Positions 6,898 through 13,669 of a stretch of 16,860 bases of DNA are shown here, piece by piece. Source of the DNA: Treponema sp. UBA937 (GTDB lineage Bacteria; Spirochaetota; Spirochaetia; Treponematales; Breznakiellaceae); the NCBI GenBank assembly GCA_002293455.1, contig DBDH01000094.1:505-17364 (forward strand). The letters are read 5' to 3'. A program made the translations under genes and the position numbers. The notes beneath the pieces are model-generated. The model ran no database searches and was not told the DNA's origin. It saw only the letters and a list, made by a program, of their open reading frames with translations. Each line of letters opens with the position of its first letter. Position 1 is the stretch's first letter.

Positions 6898-7730
6898 TGC
6901 GGGACGATCCCGGCGAAATCATCAGCCGGTTTTTAGGACAGCTTGAGTCAGGCAGCGTAACATCAGTTTTGTTTAGACAGTTTCTCATCGCGCTGTCCGC
7001 GCTGCCGCTGGAACTGCCTTTGTTGCAGGGAATAGGAACATTTTTCTCCGGGGAAAAAGGCGGGTTTGTGCTAAGAAATATGGAAAGCCGTTACCGCCGA
7101 ATCGCTTTTGTGCAGCAAACCTTAGGGAAGATCGATTTTTCCAAAGCAAAACTGGGCAGCAATTTTGAAGATTTCATATTTGAACAAAGTGATTTTTCGA
7201 TGTATGAAAAGATTGACGCGGAAACATTTACGCTTCTTTTTATTGACGGACTTGATGACCTCCGGGATGATTTTTATACGAACATGTTGTCTAGGGAAAA
7301 ACGCGAGATACAAAAAATTATTTCCGCACGCTATAAACTGATGAATGGGTTCTATGTTTCAGACGGAAATCCGTTCCTTATTCCCATCATGCGGAGCATT
7401 CATACGTCGCTTGATTTTGTTCCGTTTCCGAATCAACGCCAGGTTCGTAATGAATTTGAAACGCTGTTTGCATTCCTCCAAAAGAACGCGGGGCTGCCGG
7501 ACGTTTTTTTTCAGCATTTCGCGCGGGAAGAAGATGACCTCTTTTGCAGCTTGCTAAGTCTATTTGATAAAACAGATGTACTACAAAACGATGGAATGAC
7601 AAGCCGTTTTTTTCTTGCGGAAGAAAAAGGCAAAACCGCCCTCTTTGTGGTTTTTAATCCCGGAGGAAAGGCTTTTACAAAATTGACGGCGGTTTCAAAG
7701 GTTCCTTACGAAGCATGTGTTTTGGAATGA
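6897..7730 (+). CDS. Unrecognised protein coupled to the RNA methyltransferase
   Basis: A 277-residue protein of a family I do not recognise. ATG 6897 was preferred to the in-frame GTG at 6894 because it overlaps the preceding stop (TGATG) and lies 6 bases after GGGGAGG (6884-6890). The N-terminus has a moderately hydrophobic helix-prone stretch (FRQFLIALSALPLELPLLQ), but there is no convincing signal peptide or membrane helix, so it is probably cytoplasmic. The middle is rich in Phe, Asp and Arg (FEDFIFEQSDFSMYEK, DGLDDLRDDFY, REKREIQKIISARY). The C-terminus looks like beta structure (FFLAEEKGKTALFVVFNPGG). No catalytic motif is evident. Coupling suggests co-expression with the methyltransferase, but no function is inferred. 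It may be lineage-restricted. Confidence 0.75.
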   Translation: MRDDPGEIISRFLGQLESGSVTSVLFRQFLIALSALPLELPLLQGIGTFFSGEKGGFVLRNMESRYRRIAFVQQTLGKIDFSKAKLGSNFEDFIFEQSDFSMYEKIDAETFTLLFIDGLDDLRDDFYTNMLSREKREIQKIISARYKLMNGFYVSDGNPFLIPIMRSIHTSLDFVPFPNQRQVRNEFETLFAFLQKNAGLPDVFFQHFAREEDDLFCSLLSLFDKTDVLQNDGMTSRFFLAEEKGKTALFVVFNPGGKAFTKLTAVSKVPYEACVLE

Positions 7731-7786
7731 AGGAGGACATTTCTACTTACACTTGATACTATTTTTACTTATTTGTTTTTTAATCA

Positions 7787-7815
7787 TTGAAAAAATATTC
7801 TATATCGATTATTGT
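7787..7815 (+). promoter_or_regulatory. Probable promoter of the FIST gene
   Basis: In an AT-rich spacer, TTGAAA (7787-7792) and TATTGT (7810-7815) are separated by 17 bases. The -35 is good and the -10 only fair (4 of 6). A 5' leader of roughly 20 bases would carry the AAGGTGG ribosome binding site. An overlapping TTGATAC further upstream could also serve as a -35. Confidence 0.4.
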
Positions 7816-7842
7816 AGTTTTAAAATTTAAGGTGGTAATATT

Positions 7843-9015
7843 ATGATAAAATCTTTTTCTGCGTTTACTCACGAAGTCGATGATGCGGATGCCGCGGCAG
7901 CGGAAATAATTAAACAGCTTGATTTAAACGGCAAGAATCATCTTATGAAACATACTATCGGTATTGTATCCTGTTTTGCCGATTATATTGATTCCGGCGT
8001 GTGGACCGCCGTCGCGGAGGCGCTGCCTTTTGAACTTTGGGGAATTACTACTATCGCAAGCGCGTCTACCGGGATAATCGGTGAAACCATGCTGAGCATT
8101 CTTGTCCTTACAAGCGACGATGTTTCTTTTTCGGCAGCTTTGTCGGAACCGATTATGGAAGCATCCGAGGAACCGTTTAAAGTCTTATACGAAAAGGCCC
8201 TCTCAAAACTGCCGGGCAAGCCTTCTCTCATGCTCACTTTTTCTCCCTTGTTCAGTAAACTCAGCATCAATTTTTATGTAGCGTGTATGTCGAAAATTTC
8301 TGGAGGCGTTCCGAATTTCGGCGCGGTAGCGATGGACCATAACCATGATTATCACGAAGCGTATGTTCTTTCAAACGGAAAATATTCGAAAAATCAATTC
8401 GCGGTTTTGCTTATGCACGGAGATGTGTCCCCTTCTTTTCATGTCGGCACCATTTCCGATGAAAAAGTATTTCCGGAAAAAGGAATCGTTACGGCAGCCC
8501 AGGGAAATATCCTGCAAATGGTTAACGGGAAGCCTGCCCTTGAGTATCTTTTATCCTTGGGATTAACACAGGGTGATGACGGGCAGATATTGGGAATCAA
8601 TTCCTTTCCCATCATTGTTGATCATAACGATGGGACCATGCCGGTAATCCAGGCAATGCTTGCGATAACGCCGGAAGGACATGTAGTGTGCGGCGAGAAT
8701 GTTCTTGAGGGTTCAACCTTAAGCATAGGAGCCTTTAATCCCGACGAAATCGTCGCGACTTCCGGCCTCACCCTGAAAAAAGCGCTGGCTGCCGCGAACC
8801 ATCATACGGTGCTGGTTTATTCCTGTATAAGCCGCTATTTTGCGCTGGGCTACGATTCTTTGAAGGAATTGGAACAACTGCGGAAACAGATGGCAGATAC
8901 TGATATTAACTACATAGCAGCCTATGCGGGCGGAGAAATCTGCCCAATAGACAGCGGAGAAGGAAACATAGTAAACCGAAGCCACAGTAATTCATTTATT
9001 ATATGCACATTCTAG
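7843..9015 (+). CDS. FIST domain sensory protein
   Basis: A 390-residue soluble protein matching the FIST_N plus FIST_C arrangement, a putative small-ligand sensor module in bacterial signal transduction. The N-terminal half runs from about residue 35 (GIVSCFADYIDSGVW..ALPFELWGITTIAS) to about 200. It includes GGVPNFGAVAMDHN and GKYSKNQFAVLLMHGDVSPSFH. The C-terminal half contains KPALEYLLSLGL, NSFPIIVDHNDGTMPVIQAMLAITPEGHVVCGENVLEGSTLSIG and VLVYSCISRYFALG, ending with IAAYAGGEICP...NRSHSNSFIICTF, the typical FIST_C close. ATG 7843 follows AAGGTGG. Stand-alone FIST proteins have no fused kinase or cyclase, so they must act on a partner; none is adjacent. Amino-acid-related ligands have been suggested for the family; the ligand here is unknown. 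Confidence 0.85.
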   Translation: MIKSFSAFTHEVDDADAAAAEIIKQLDLNGKNHLMKHTIGIVSCFADYIDSGVWTAVAEALPFELWGITTIASASTGIIGETMLSILVLTSDDVSFSAALSEPIMEASEEPFKVLYEKALSKLPGKPSLMLTFSPLFSKLSINFYVACMSKISGGVPNFGAVAMDHNHDYHEAYVLSNGKYSKNQFAVLLMHGDVSPSFHVGTISDEKVFPEKGIVTAAQGNILQMVNGKPALEYLLSLGLTQGDDGQILGINSFPIIVDHNDGTMPVIQAMLAITPEGHVVCGENVLEGSTLSIGAFNPDEIVATSGLTLKKALAAANHHTVLVYSCISRYFALGYDSLKELEQLRKQMADTDINYIAAYAGGEICPIDSGEGNIVNRSHSNSFIICTF

Positions 9016-9022
9016 TATATAG

Positions 9023-9138
9023 AGCTTGTTGCAAAACTCGGTTAGTTTTGCACAAGCTCATGCGATTTCGCGCCTAAAGGCTGTGAAATACGCATTTTTA
9101 AGAGGTTGAAATTGCAAAAACTGAAGTTTTGCAATTTC
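9023..9138 (+). repeat. Three-hairpin palindromic element, copy B
   Basis: This element fills most of the spacer between the FIST and sugar kinase genes. Hairpin 1 is AGCTTGT (9023-9029) with ACAAGCT (9052-9058), enclosing GCAAAACT (9031-9038) and AGTTTTGC (9044-9051) around loop CGGTT. Hairpin 2 is TGCG/CGCA (9061-9064, 9091-9094), ATTTC/GAAAT (9065-9069, 9085-9089) and GCC/GGC (9072-9074, 9079-9081). Hairpin 3 is GAAATTGCAAAA (9108-9119) with TTTTGCAATTTC (9127-9138). It is the reverse-orientation homologue of 3461-3573; both copies are followed by CCTC at the hairpin 3 end. It ends 24 bases before the AAGGAGG site of the next gene, so it may also affect that gene's expression. Confidence 0.85.
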
Positions 9139-9174
9139 CTCAATAGCAATTGATGATCTTGAAGGAGGTCTGAT

Positions 9175-10143
9175 ATGATTCTGGGTTGTGGTGAATCTTT
9201 AATTGATATGATCCCATCGGTAAACACGGAGGGCGTACCTTCTTTTTTGCCTTGTCCCGGCGGAAGTCCGTATAACGCGGCTATCGCGGTTGGACGTTTG
9301 GGTGTTCCGGTGTCTTTTTTGGGGAGATTCTCCCGGGATTTTTTTGGACAAATGCTTATCGGCAGGCTTGAGGAAAATCATGTGGGTACCGAGATGATCA
9401 TTCGGTCCAATGAACACACATGCCTTGCCTTTGTGAAATTGGAGAAGGACAAAGAACCTGAATACAATTTTTACATTCAGGGGACCGCGGCCCAATCTTT
9501 TTCAGTAACGGATATTCCGCGTCATGTTAGCACGAAGCCGTCATGTATCTTTTTTGGATCGATAGCTATGACGATGGAACCTGCCGCCTCCGCTATCGAA
9601 CAGTTTGTTACAGAGCAATATGCCTTATCCGACGGGCCTGTTATTTCGCTCGATCCCAATGTCCGCCGCTTCATGATTCCCGATCATGCCGCTTATGTGA
9701 AACGCTTTGAGAAATGGGCGGCGGTCTCCCATATCGTTAAAATTTCCGAAGCTGATGCCGATTTTATCTATCCCGGCATGGGGCTCCGTACATCCCTTGA
9801 AAAGATCATGCGGATGGGGCCTTCTCTTGTGGTAAGTACGCTTGGTTCTGATGGGGCAATGGCGCTCATCAAATCTCCCGATGATGGTTCTCTTGTTGAA
9901 GTAAAGGTTCCCGGCTCGAATGTTACGGTTGTTGACACTATCGGAGCGGGAGATACGTTCCATGGGGGATTGCTTTCCTCGTTGTTCCTCCAGGGAAAAA
10001 TGAATAGGGCGGATATTGCCGGATTGAGTACCGCGCGGCTCGAACAAGCTCTCATCTTTGCGAACAAAGCGGCGTCGCTCGTATGTTCAAGACGGGGAGC
10101 AGAGCCGCCGACTTTAGCTGAAATAGAATCTTTTAAGGAATAG
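9175..10143 (+). CDS. PfkB-family carbohydrate kinase (fructokinase-like)
   Basis: A 322-residue ribokinase/PfkB-fold sugar kinase that transfers phosphate from ATP to a sugar hydroxyl in the cytoplasm. It starts with GCGESLIDMIP. The first family signature is CPGGSPYNAAIAVGRLG (about 27-43) with GRFSRDFFGQ after it. The second signature is DTIGAGDTFHGGLL (254-267) with catalytic base D260 and the GAGD anion hole. SLDPNVRR (about 158-165) is the typical fructokinase segment, so fructose is the likeliest substrate, though PfkB specificity is hard to read from sequence. ATG 9175 follows a near-perfect AAGGAGG. The stop is only 2 bases before aroC, so the two form an operon, although the pathways are not obviously linked. 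The upstream palindromic element may influence expression. Confidence 0.88.
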   Translation: MILGCGESLIDMIPSVNTEGVPSFLPCPGGSPYNAAIAVGRLGVPVSFLGRFSRDFFGQMLIGRLEENHVGTEMIIRSNEHTCLAFVKLEKDKEPEYNFYIQGTAAQSFSVTDIPRHVSTKPSCIFFGSIAMTMEPAASAIEQFVTEQYALSDGPVISLDPNVRRFMIPDHAAYVKRFEKWAAVSHIVKISEADADFIYPGMGLRTSLEKIMRMGPSLVVSTLGSDGAMALIKSPDDGSLVEVKVPGSNVTVVDTIGAGDTFHGGLLSSLFLQGKMNRADIAGLSTARLEQALIFANKAASLVCSRRGAEPPTLAEIESFKE

Positions 10144-10145
10144 GT

Positions 10146-11261
10146 ATGGCAGGCAATACATTTGGTACAATATTTTGCGTAAGTACGTTTGGAGAATCAC
10201 ACGGAGAAGCCGTCGGGTGTATTATTGATGGCTGTCCCGCGGGGCTGCCGCTTTCTGTAGAAGATATTCGGCTTGAGCTGGCCCGGCGCAAACCCGGCGG
10301 CGGCGGAGCTTCTACCACAAGGCAAGAGGCTGATGAACCGGAAATTCTTTCCGGCGTTTTTGAAGGTAAAACCCTGGGAACGCCTATCGCGATTATCGTA
10401 AGAAATCGGAACCAGCGTTCCGGCGATTATGAGGCAGTGAAAGAACTCTACAGGCCCGGTCACGCGGATTGGCCTTGGGACGCGAAATATGGATTTCGGG
10501 ATTACCGGGGCGGAGGCCGAAGTTCCGCGAGGGAAACTATCGGCCGGGTTGCCGCGGGAGCGGCGGCAAAAGTTTTGCTTAAAACTTTTGGTGTTCACGT
10601 TCGGGCCTGGACCCAAGCTATTGCGGGAATAGAAGCGCCTCTTTGGGGAAATCCGTCATTCAATGATGAGGAAATAGAACGTAATCCGCTGCGCGTTCCG
10701 TGCAAAGAAACAGCCGAAAAAATCATGGTAAAGGTTGATGAGGCGCGCAAGAACGGCGACAGCCTTGGCGGGATAATATCCTGCCGGGTTACAGGGCTTC
10801 CTCCGGGAATCGGAATGCCTGTCTTTGCGAAACTCGACGCGCTTCTTGCCGGAGCTGTTTTGTCCATAGGCGCTTGCAAAGGAATAGAGTTCGGCGCCGG
10901 ATTTGACGCGGCAAATCTGGAAGGTTCTCAAAATAATGACGCCATCTTTCCCGGGAAAAAATCATCTTGTTGGCAAATGCCGGAAAATGTGCCGGACGTA
11001 TCATTCCAAAAAAATGACGCGGGCGGTATTATCGGCGGGATTTCCACAGGAGCTCCTTTGGAATTCCGCGCCGCCTTTAAACCGATCCCTTCAATATCGA
11101 AGCCTCAAAACACCATCGATAAAAACGGTATTGCCAGAATCATCGAAGTACAAGGCCGCCATGATGTATGCGTCTGTCCCCGCGCTGTTCCGGTAGTGGA
11201 AGCTATGACCGCCCTGGTTCTCGCGGACATGATTCTTTTGGCAAGAAGCGACCGAATTTGA
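10146..11261 (+). CDS. aroC: Chorismate synthase
   Basis: A 371-residue enzyme of the last common step of aromatic amino acid synthesis, converting 5-enolpyruvylshikimate-3-phosphate to chorismate with reduced FMN. The N-terminus MAGNTFGTIFCVSTFGESHG is canonical and carries invariant His19. The second active-site His is H106 in YRPGHADWPWD. Other signatures are RRKPGGGGASTTRQEADEPEI, YRGGGRSSARETIGRVAAGA (about 120-139), SLGGIISCRVTGLPPGIG, GGIIGGISTGAPLEFRAAFKP and GRHDVCVCPRAVPV. Length is normal for the bacterial enzyme. It starts 2 bases after the sugar kinase stop, with AAGGA as ribosome binding site. No other shikimate pathway gene is in the window. No truncation or missing catalytic residue is seen. 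Confidence 0.97.
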   Translation: MAGNTFGTIFCVSTFGESHGEAVGCIIDGCPAGLPLSVEDIRLELARRKPGGGGASTTRQEADEPEILSGVFEGKTLGTPIAIIVRNRNQRSGDYEAVKELYRPGHADWPWDAKYGFRDYRGGGRSSARETIGRVAAGAAAKVLLKTFGVHVRAWTQAIAGIEAPLWGNPSFNDEEIERNPLRVPCKETAEKIMVKVDEARKNGDSLGGIISCRVTGLPPGIGMPVFAKLDALLAGAVLSIGACKGIEFGAGFDAANLEGSQNNDAIFPGKKSSCWQMPENVPDVSFQKNDAGGIIGGISTGAPLEFRAAFKPIPSISKPQNTIDKNGIARIIEVQGRHDVCVCPRAVPVVEAMTALVLADMILLARSDRI

Positions 11262-11274
11262 CATGATCTAAGGT

Positions 11275-11309
11275 AACACTGATTTATGCATCGAGCATAA
11301 ATCAGTGTT
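11275..11309. terminator. Long perfect hairpin after aroC, possible terminator
   Basis: AACACTGATTTATGC (11275-11289) pairs perfectly with GCATAAATCAGTGTT (11295-11309), a 15-bp stem with the 5-base loop ATCGA. It starts 13 bases after the aroC stop. TTTACTTT follows, a mediocre U-tract, so termination is plausible but not certain. It is the first of three hairpins in this spacer. Confidence 0.55.
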
Positions 11310-11323
11310 TACTTTATGAAACT

Positions 11324-11416
11324 GTCATTTTGCAGTAATTCGTTGTATTATAAGAATTACGAAAAATGACTTGGGCAGCGATGAGTAATGTCATCGAGAC
11401 TTAATCAGCGCTGCCC
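11324..11416. repeat. Two further hairpins in the aroC-DUF4015 spacer
   Basis: Hairpin b pairs GTCATTTT (11324-11331) with AAAATGAC (11363-11370), and inside it GTAATTC (11335-11341) with GAATTAC (11354-11360). Hairpin c pairs GGGCAGCG (11373-11380) with CGCTGCCC (11409-11416); within its loop CGATGA (11379-11384) can instead pair with TCATCG (11391-11396). With 11275-11309 this gives three consecutive hairpins over about 140 bases, the same layout as the 115-base element but a different sequence. It may be a second repeat family or a structured leader; no second copy is in the window. Confidence 0.55.
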
Positions 11417-11443
11417 TAAATGCAGGCTTCTCAAAACGGTGCG

Positions 11444-11449
11444 TATAAG
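11444..11449 (+). promoter_or_regulatory. Candidate -10 box close to the DUF4015 gene start
   Basis: TATAAG lies 12 bases before ATG 11462, giving an expected leader of only about 6 bases. An alternative TACAGT (11451-11456) lies even closer. No good -35 is visible at the right spacing and no Shine-Dalgarno precedes the ATG. This resembles the arrangement at 6103 and 13670 but is weaker. Confidence 0.35.
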
Positions 11450-11461
11450 ATACAGTAAAGT

Positions 11462-13621
11462 ATGTCTTTTCTTGGTAATAAATCATTTTTTCGTACTATT
11501 GCGGTTTTATATAGTTGTTTTTTGTTGTGTTGTCTTCCGATTTCTTCGCTTTTTGCCCAGAGTTTTTCAGTTGGGAATTTGATATTTTCTTCTTTGGCAG
11601 GTTCGGAAAAAGGGCTTTACGGGATTTCTCAAACCGGAGCAGCCGTTACACTTTGGAACGGCGGAGAAGTAAAAAAAATCGTGAAAACTCCCGATTATTG
11701 GGCGATTCTTAGCGATGTTGGAATTCTTGTTTCAACGGATTTATTTCATTGGGAATCCCGGAATATTGGGTTACCGGCTAAAACCATCAAAATATATGAT
11801 GACGGAGAAAAATCCTTTGAACGGATGATTCAGGAATTAAAAGATTTGAAGGTTCATCCTGAGAATCCTGATATGCTGGTTACCGCTGCCAAAGATTCTG
11901 TTTTCATTTCCAGAGACGCGGGAAGGACTTGGCGCAGTCTTGGAATGCCGCCGTATCAAACCAACGGACTCAAAGCTGTTGCGGTGGGAAATATGCCGGA
12001 GTTGACGGTTTTTGTTTCTCATAGTATTTACGGAGTACATTACATTCAGCCGGAAAATCCTTCTTCGCGGTGGCAGGAAATAAAACTAGGAATGGAAACC
12101 CTTGAAACTACCAATAATCCCGATGAAGTTGCTGATATTAGCATTGTTGCGGAAAAAGATGCCCAAGGAGAAATGAGAAGTACGCTTTATGCGGGACAAA
12201 CGTTCCGGCACAGGCTCTACCAGCTTGATTGGGAACAGAAAAGGTTCGATCTTATTTGGTCGGAAAACAGCGCGTTTGGTACCGTTGAATCTCTTGATGC
12301 CGGAAATAAGACCATTCGGTTTGTCAGCGATGGATCGATTTTAGAAAAGCAAATCGGCAGTGATCAAATTTGGCAGCGAAATGATTTATTGAATATTATC
12401 AGGAACACATCATCTTCTTTGGGATATATGCCCGGATGTTTTGCTTTTCTTAATCAGCCCAATCCCATTTGTCTTTCCGAGTTGTGGCTTCTTGATCAAT
12501 CTGCTGTTTCCGCCGGCAATCCTTACATCGCGCAATCTTTCGGAAAAGAAGGTCTTTATCTTCCGGTAAATCACGCGATGGATCCTTCATCGCTCAGGCC
12601 GTATCTTGATATCATCGAAGACCGGAATCTCAATATGGTCGTTATCGATATGAAGGATGATTATGGGCGGCTTCGTTTTACGCCCCATAATACGGAACTG
12701 AGTGAAAAAGGCCGCGTTTTCTGGCCTGTTGATATTGATAATCTTATAAAAACGATGAAGGCGCGGGGAATTTATGTTACCGCCCGAATCGTTGTTTTTA
12801 AAGACCCTGAATTGGCAAAGAAAGAAAACGGAAAATACGCGGTCTGGAACGCGAGAAATAATCAGCCTTGGGCGGGATATTACGAAACAAAACGGGAAAA
12901 GATCGATATCGGTGAATCCACCGAATCAAATAGTTCTCTGGTTCAGGAAATCTTCCCATCAAGTGATCCCACTGTTGAAATTGTCAGAACGTATTATGAT
13001 GAACGATGGGTTGACCCGTATTCGGAAGAAGTGTGGGAATATAACAGCAATGTAGCAAAGGAATTGATAGAACGCGGTTTTGATGAAATCCAGTTTGATT
13101 ATATCCGTTTCCCCACGGACGGAATTAATTTGTCCGATGCCGAATATCGATGGCAGGAAGCGGGAATGGATAAAGAAAGCGCCATGCTCAGTTTTCTCCG
13201 CCATGCGCGAAAAACGATTCCGGCTCCTATTTCTATTGACATTTACGGCGCAAACGGCTGGTATCGGACAGGCGCCAGAACCGGTCAGGAAGTGGAGATG
13301 CTCGCTCCGTATGTGGATGTAATTTGTCCTATGTATTATCCCAGCCACTTTGAACAAAATTTTCTTGCTCAGAATCCGCCGGAAGAACGTCCTTACCGGA
13401 TTTACTATCAGGGAACCCGCCGAACCGAACATATCGCGCGCGGGCAGGTTGTTGTCAGGCCCTATGTACAGGCTTTTTATCTGAATGTTGCTTATGATAG
13501 GTTGTATTACAACCTCGATTATGTTCTTCACGAACAACAGGGAGTCAGGGACGCGGGCGCACCGGGGCTTACTTATTGGAATAACAGCGGCCGTTACGAA
13601 GATATACCAAAGAATGAATAG
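11462..13621 (+). CDS. Exported protein: BNR/propeller-like N-terminus plus DUF4015 putative glycoside hydrolase
   Basis: A 719-residue exported protein. Residues 1-33 form a signal peptide with a basic start, hydrophobic core (AVLYSCFLLCCLPISS) and a likely SPase I site after LFAQ; cysteines near the core leave lipoprotein processing as a weak alternative. Residues about 35-350 look like beta-propeller repeats, with a BNR/Asp-box motif FISRDAGRTW (about 147-156) and related strands (GILVSTDLFHWES). Residues about 355-715 match the DUF4015 putative glycosyl hydrolase barrel: GLYLPVNHAMDPSSLRPYLD, NMVVIDMKDDYGRLRF, KARGIYVTARIVVFKDP, GFDEIQFDYIRFPTDG and DVICPMYYPSHF. The acidic residues in VIDMKDD and QFDYIRFP are catalytic candidates. 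The substrate is unknown; a periplasmic or surface polysaccharide role is inferred. No ribosome binding site is evident. Confidence 0.82.
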   Translation: MSFLGNKSFFRTIAVLYSCFLLCCLPISSLFAQSFSVGNLIFSSLAGSEKGLYGISQTGAAVTLWNGGEVKKIVKTPDYWAILSDVGILVSTDLFHWESRNIGLPAKTIKIYDDGEKSFERMIQELKDLKVHPENPDMLVTAAKDSVFISRDAGRTWRSLGMPPYQTNGLKAVAVGNMPELTVFVSHSIYGVHYIQPENPSSRWQEIKLGMETLETTNNPDEVADISIVAEKDAQGEMRSTLYAGQTFRHRLYQLDWEQKRFDLIWSENSAFGTVESLDAGNKTIRFVSDGSILEKQIGSDQIWQRNDLLNIIRNTSSSLGYMPGCFAFLNQPNPICLSELWLLDQSAVSAGNPYIAQSFGKEGLYLPVNHAMDPSSLRPYLDIIEDRNLNMVVIDMKDDYGRLRFTPHNTELSEKGRVFWPVDIDNLIKTMKARGIYVTARIVVFKDPELAKKENGKYAVWNARNNQPWAGYYETKREKIDIGESTESNSSLVQEIFPSSDPTVEIVRTYYDERWVDPYSEEVWEYNSNVAKELIERGFDEIQFDYIRFPTDGINLSDAEYRWQEAGMDKESAMLSFLRHARKTIPAPISIDIYGANGWYRTGARTGQEVEMLAPYVDVICPMYYPSHFEQNFLAQNPPEERPYRIYYQGTRRTEHIARGQVVVRPYVQAFYLNVAYDRLYYNLDYVLHEQQGVRDAGAPGLTYWNNSGRYEDIPKNE

Positions 13622-13637
13622 CCGGTAAAAGGGCTAT

Positions 13638-13663
13638 ATAAACATCTCTGTTTATGGTATGAT
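13638..13663 (+). promoter_or_regulatory. Promoter with inverted repeat upstream of the dual immunophilin gene
   Basis: TATGAT (13658-13663) is a good -10 box, with only 6 bases between it and ATG 13670, predicting transcription from about the A of the start codon. No Shine-Dalgarno is present (GATTCTTTC). The -35 position (TATATA) is poor. An inverted repeat, ATAAACA (13638-13644) with TGTTTAT (13649-13655), covers the -35/-10 spacer and could be an operator or a small hairpin ending the upstream transcript. Confidence 0.45.
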
Positions 13664-13669
13664 TCTTTC

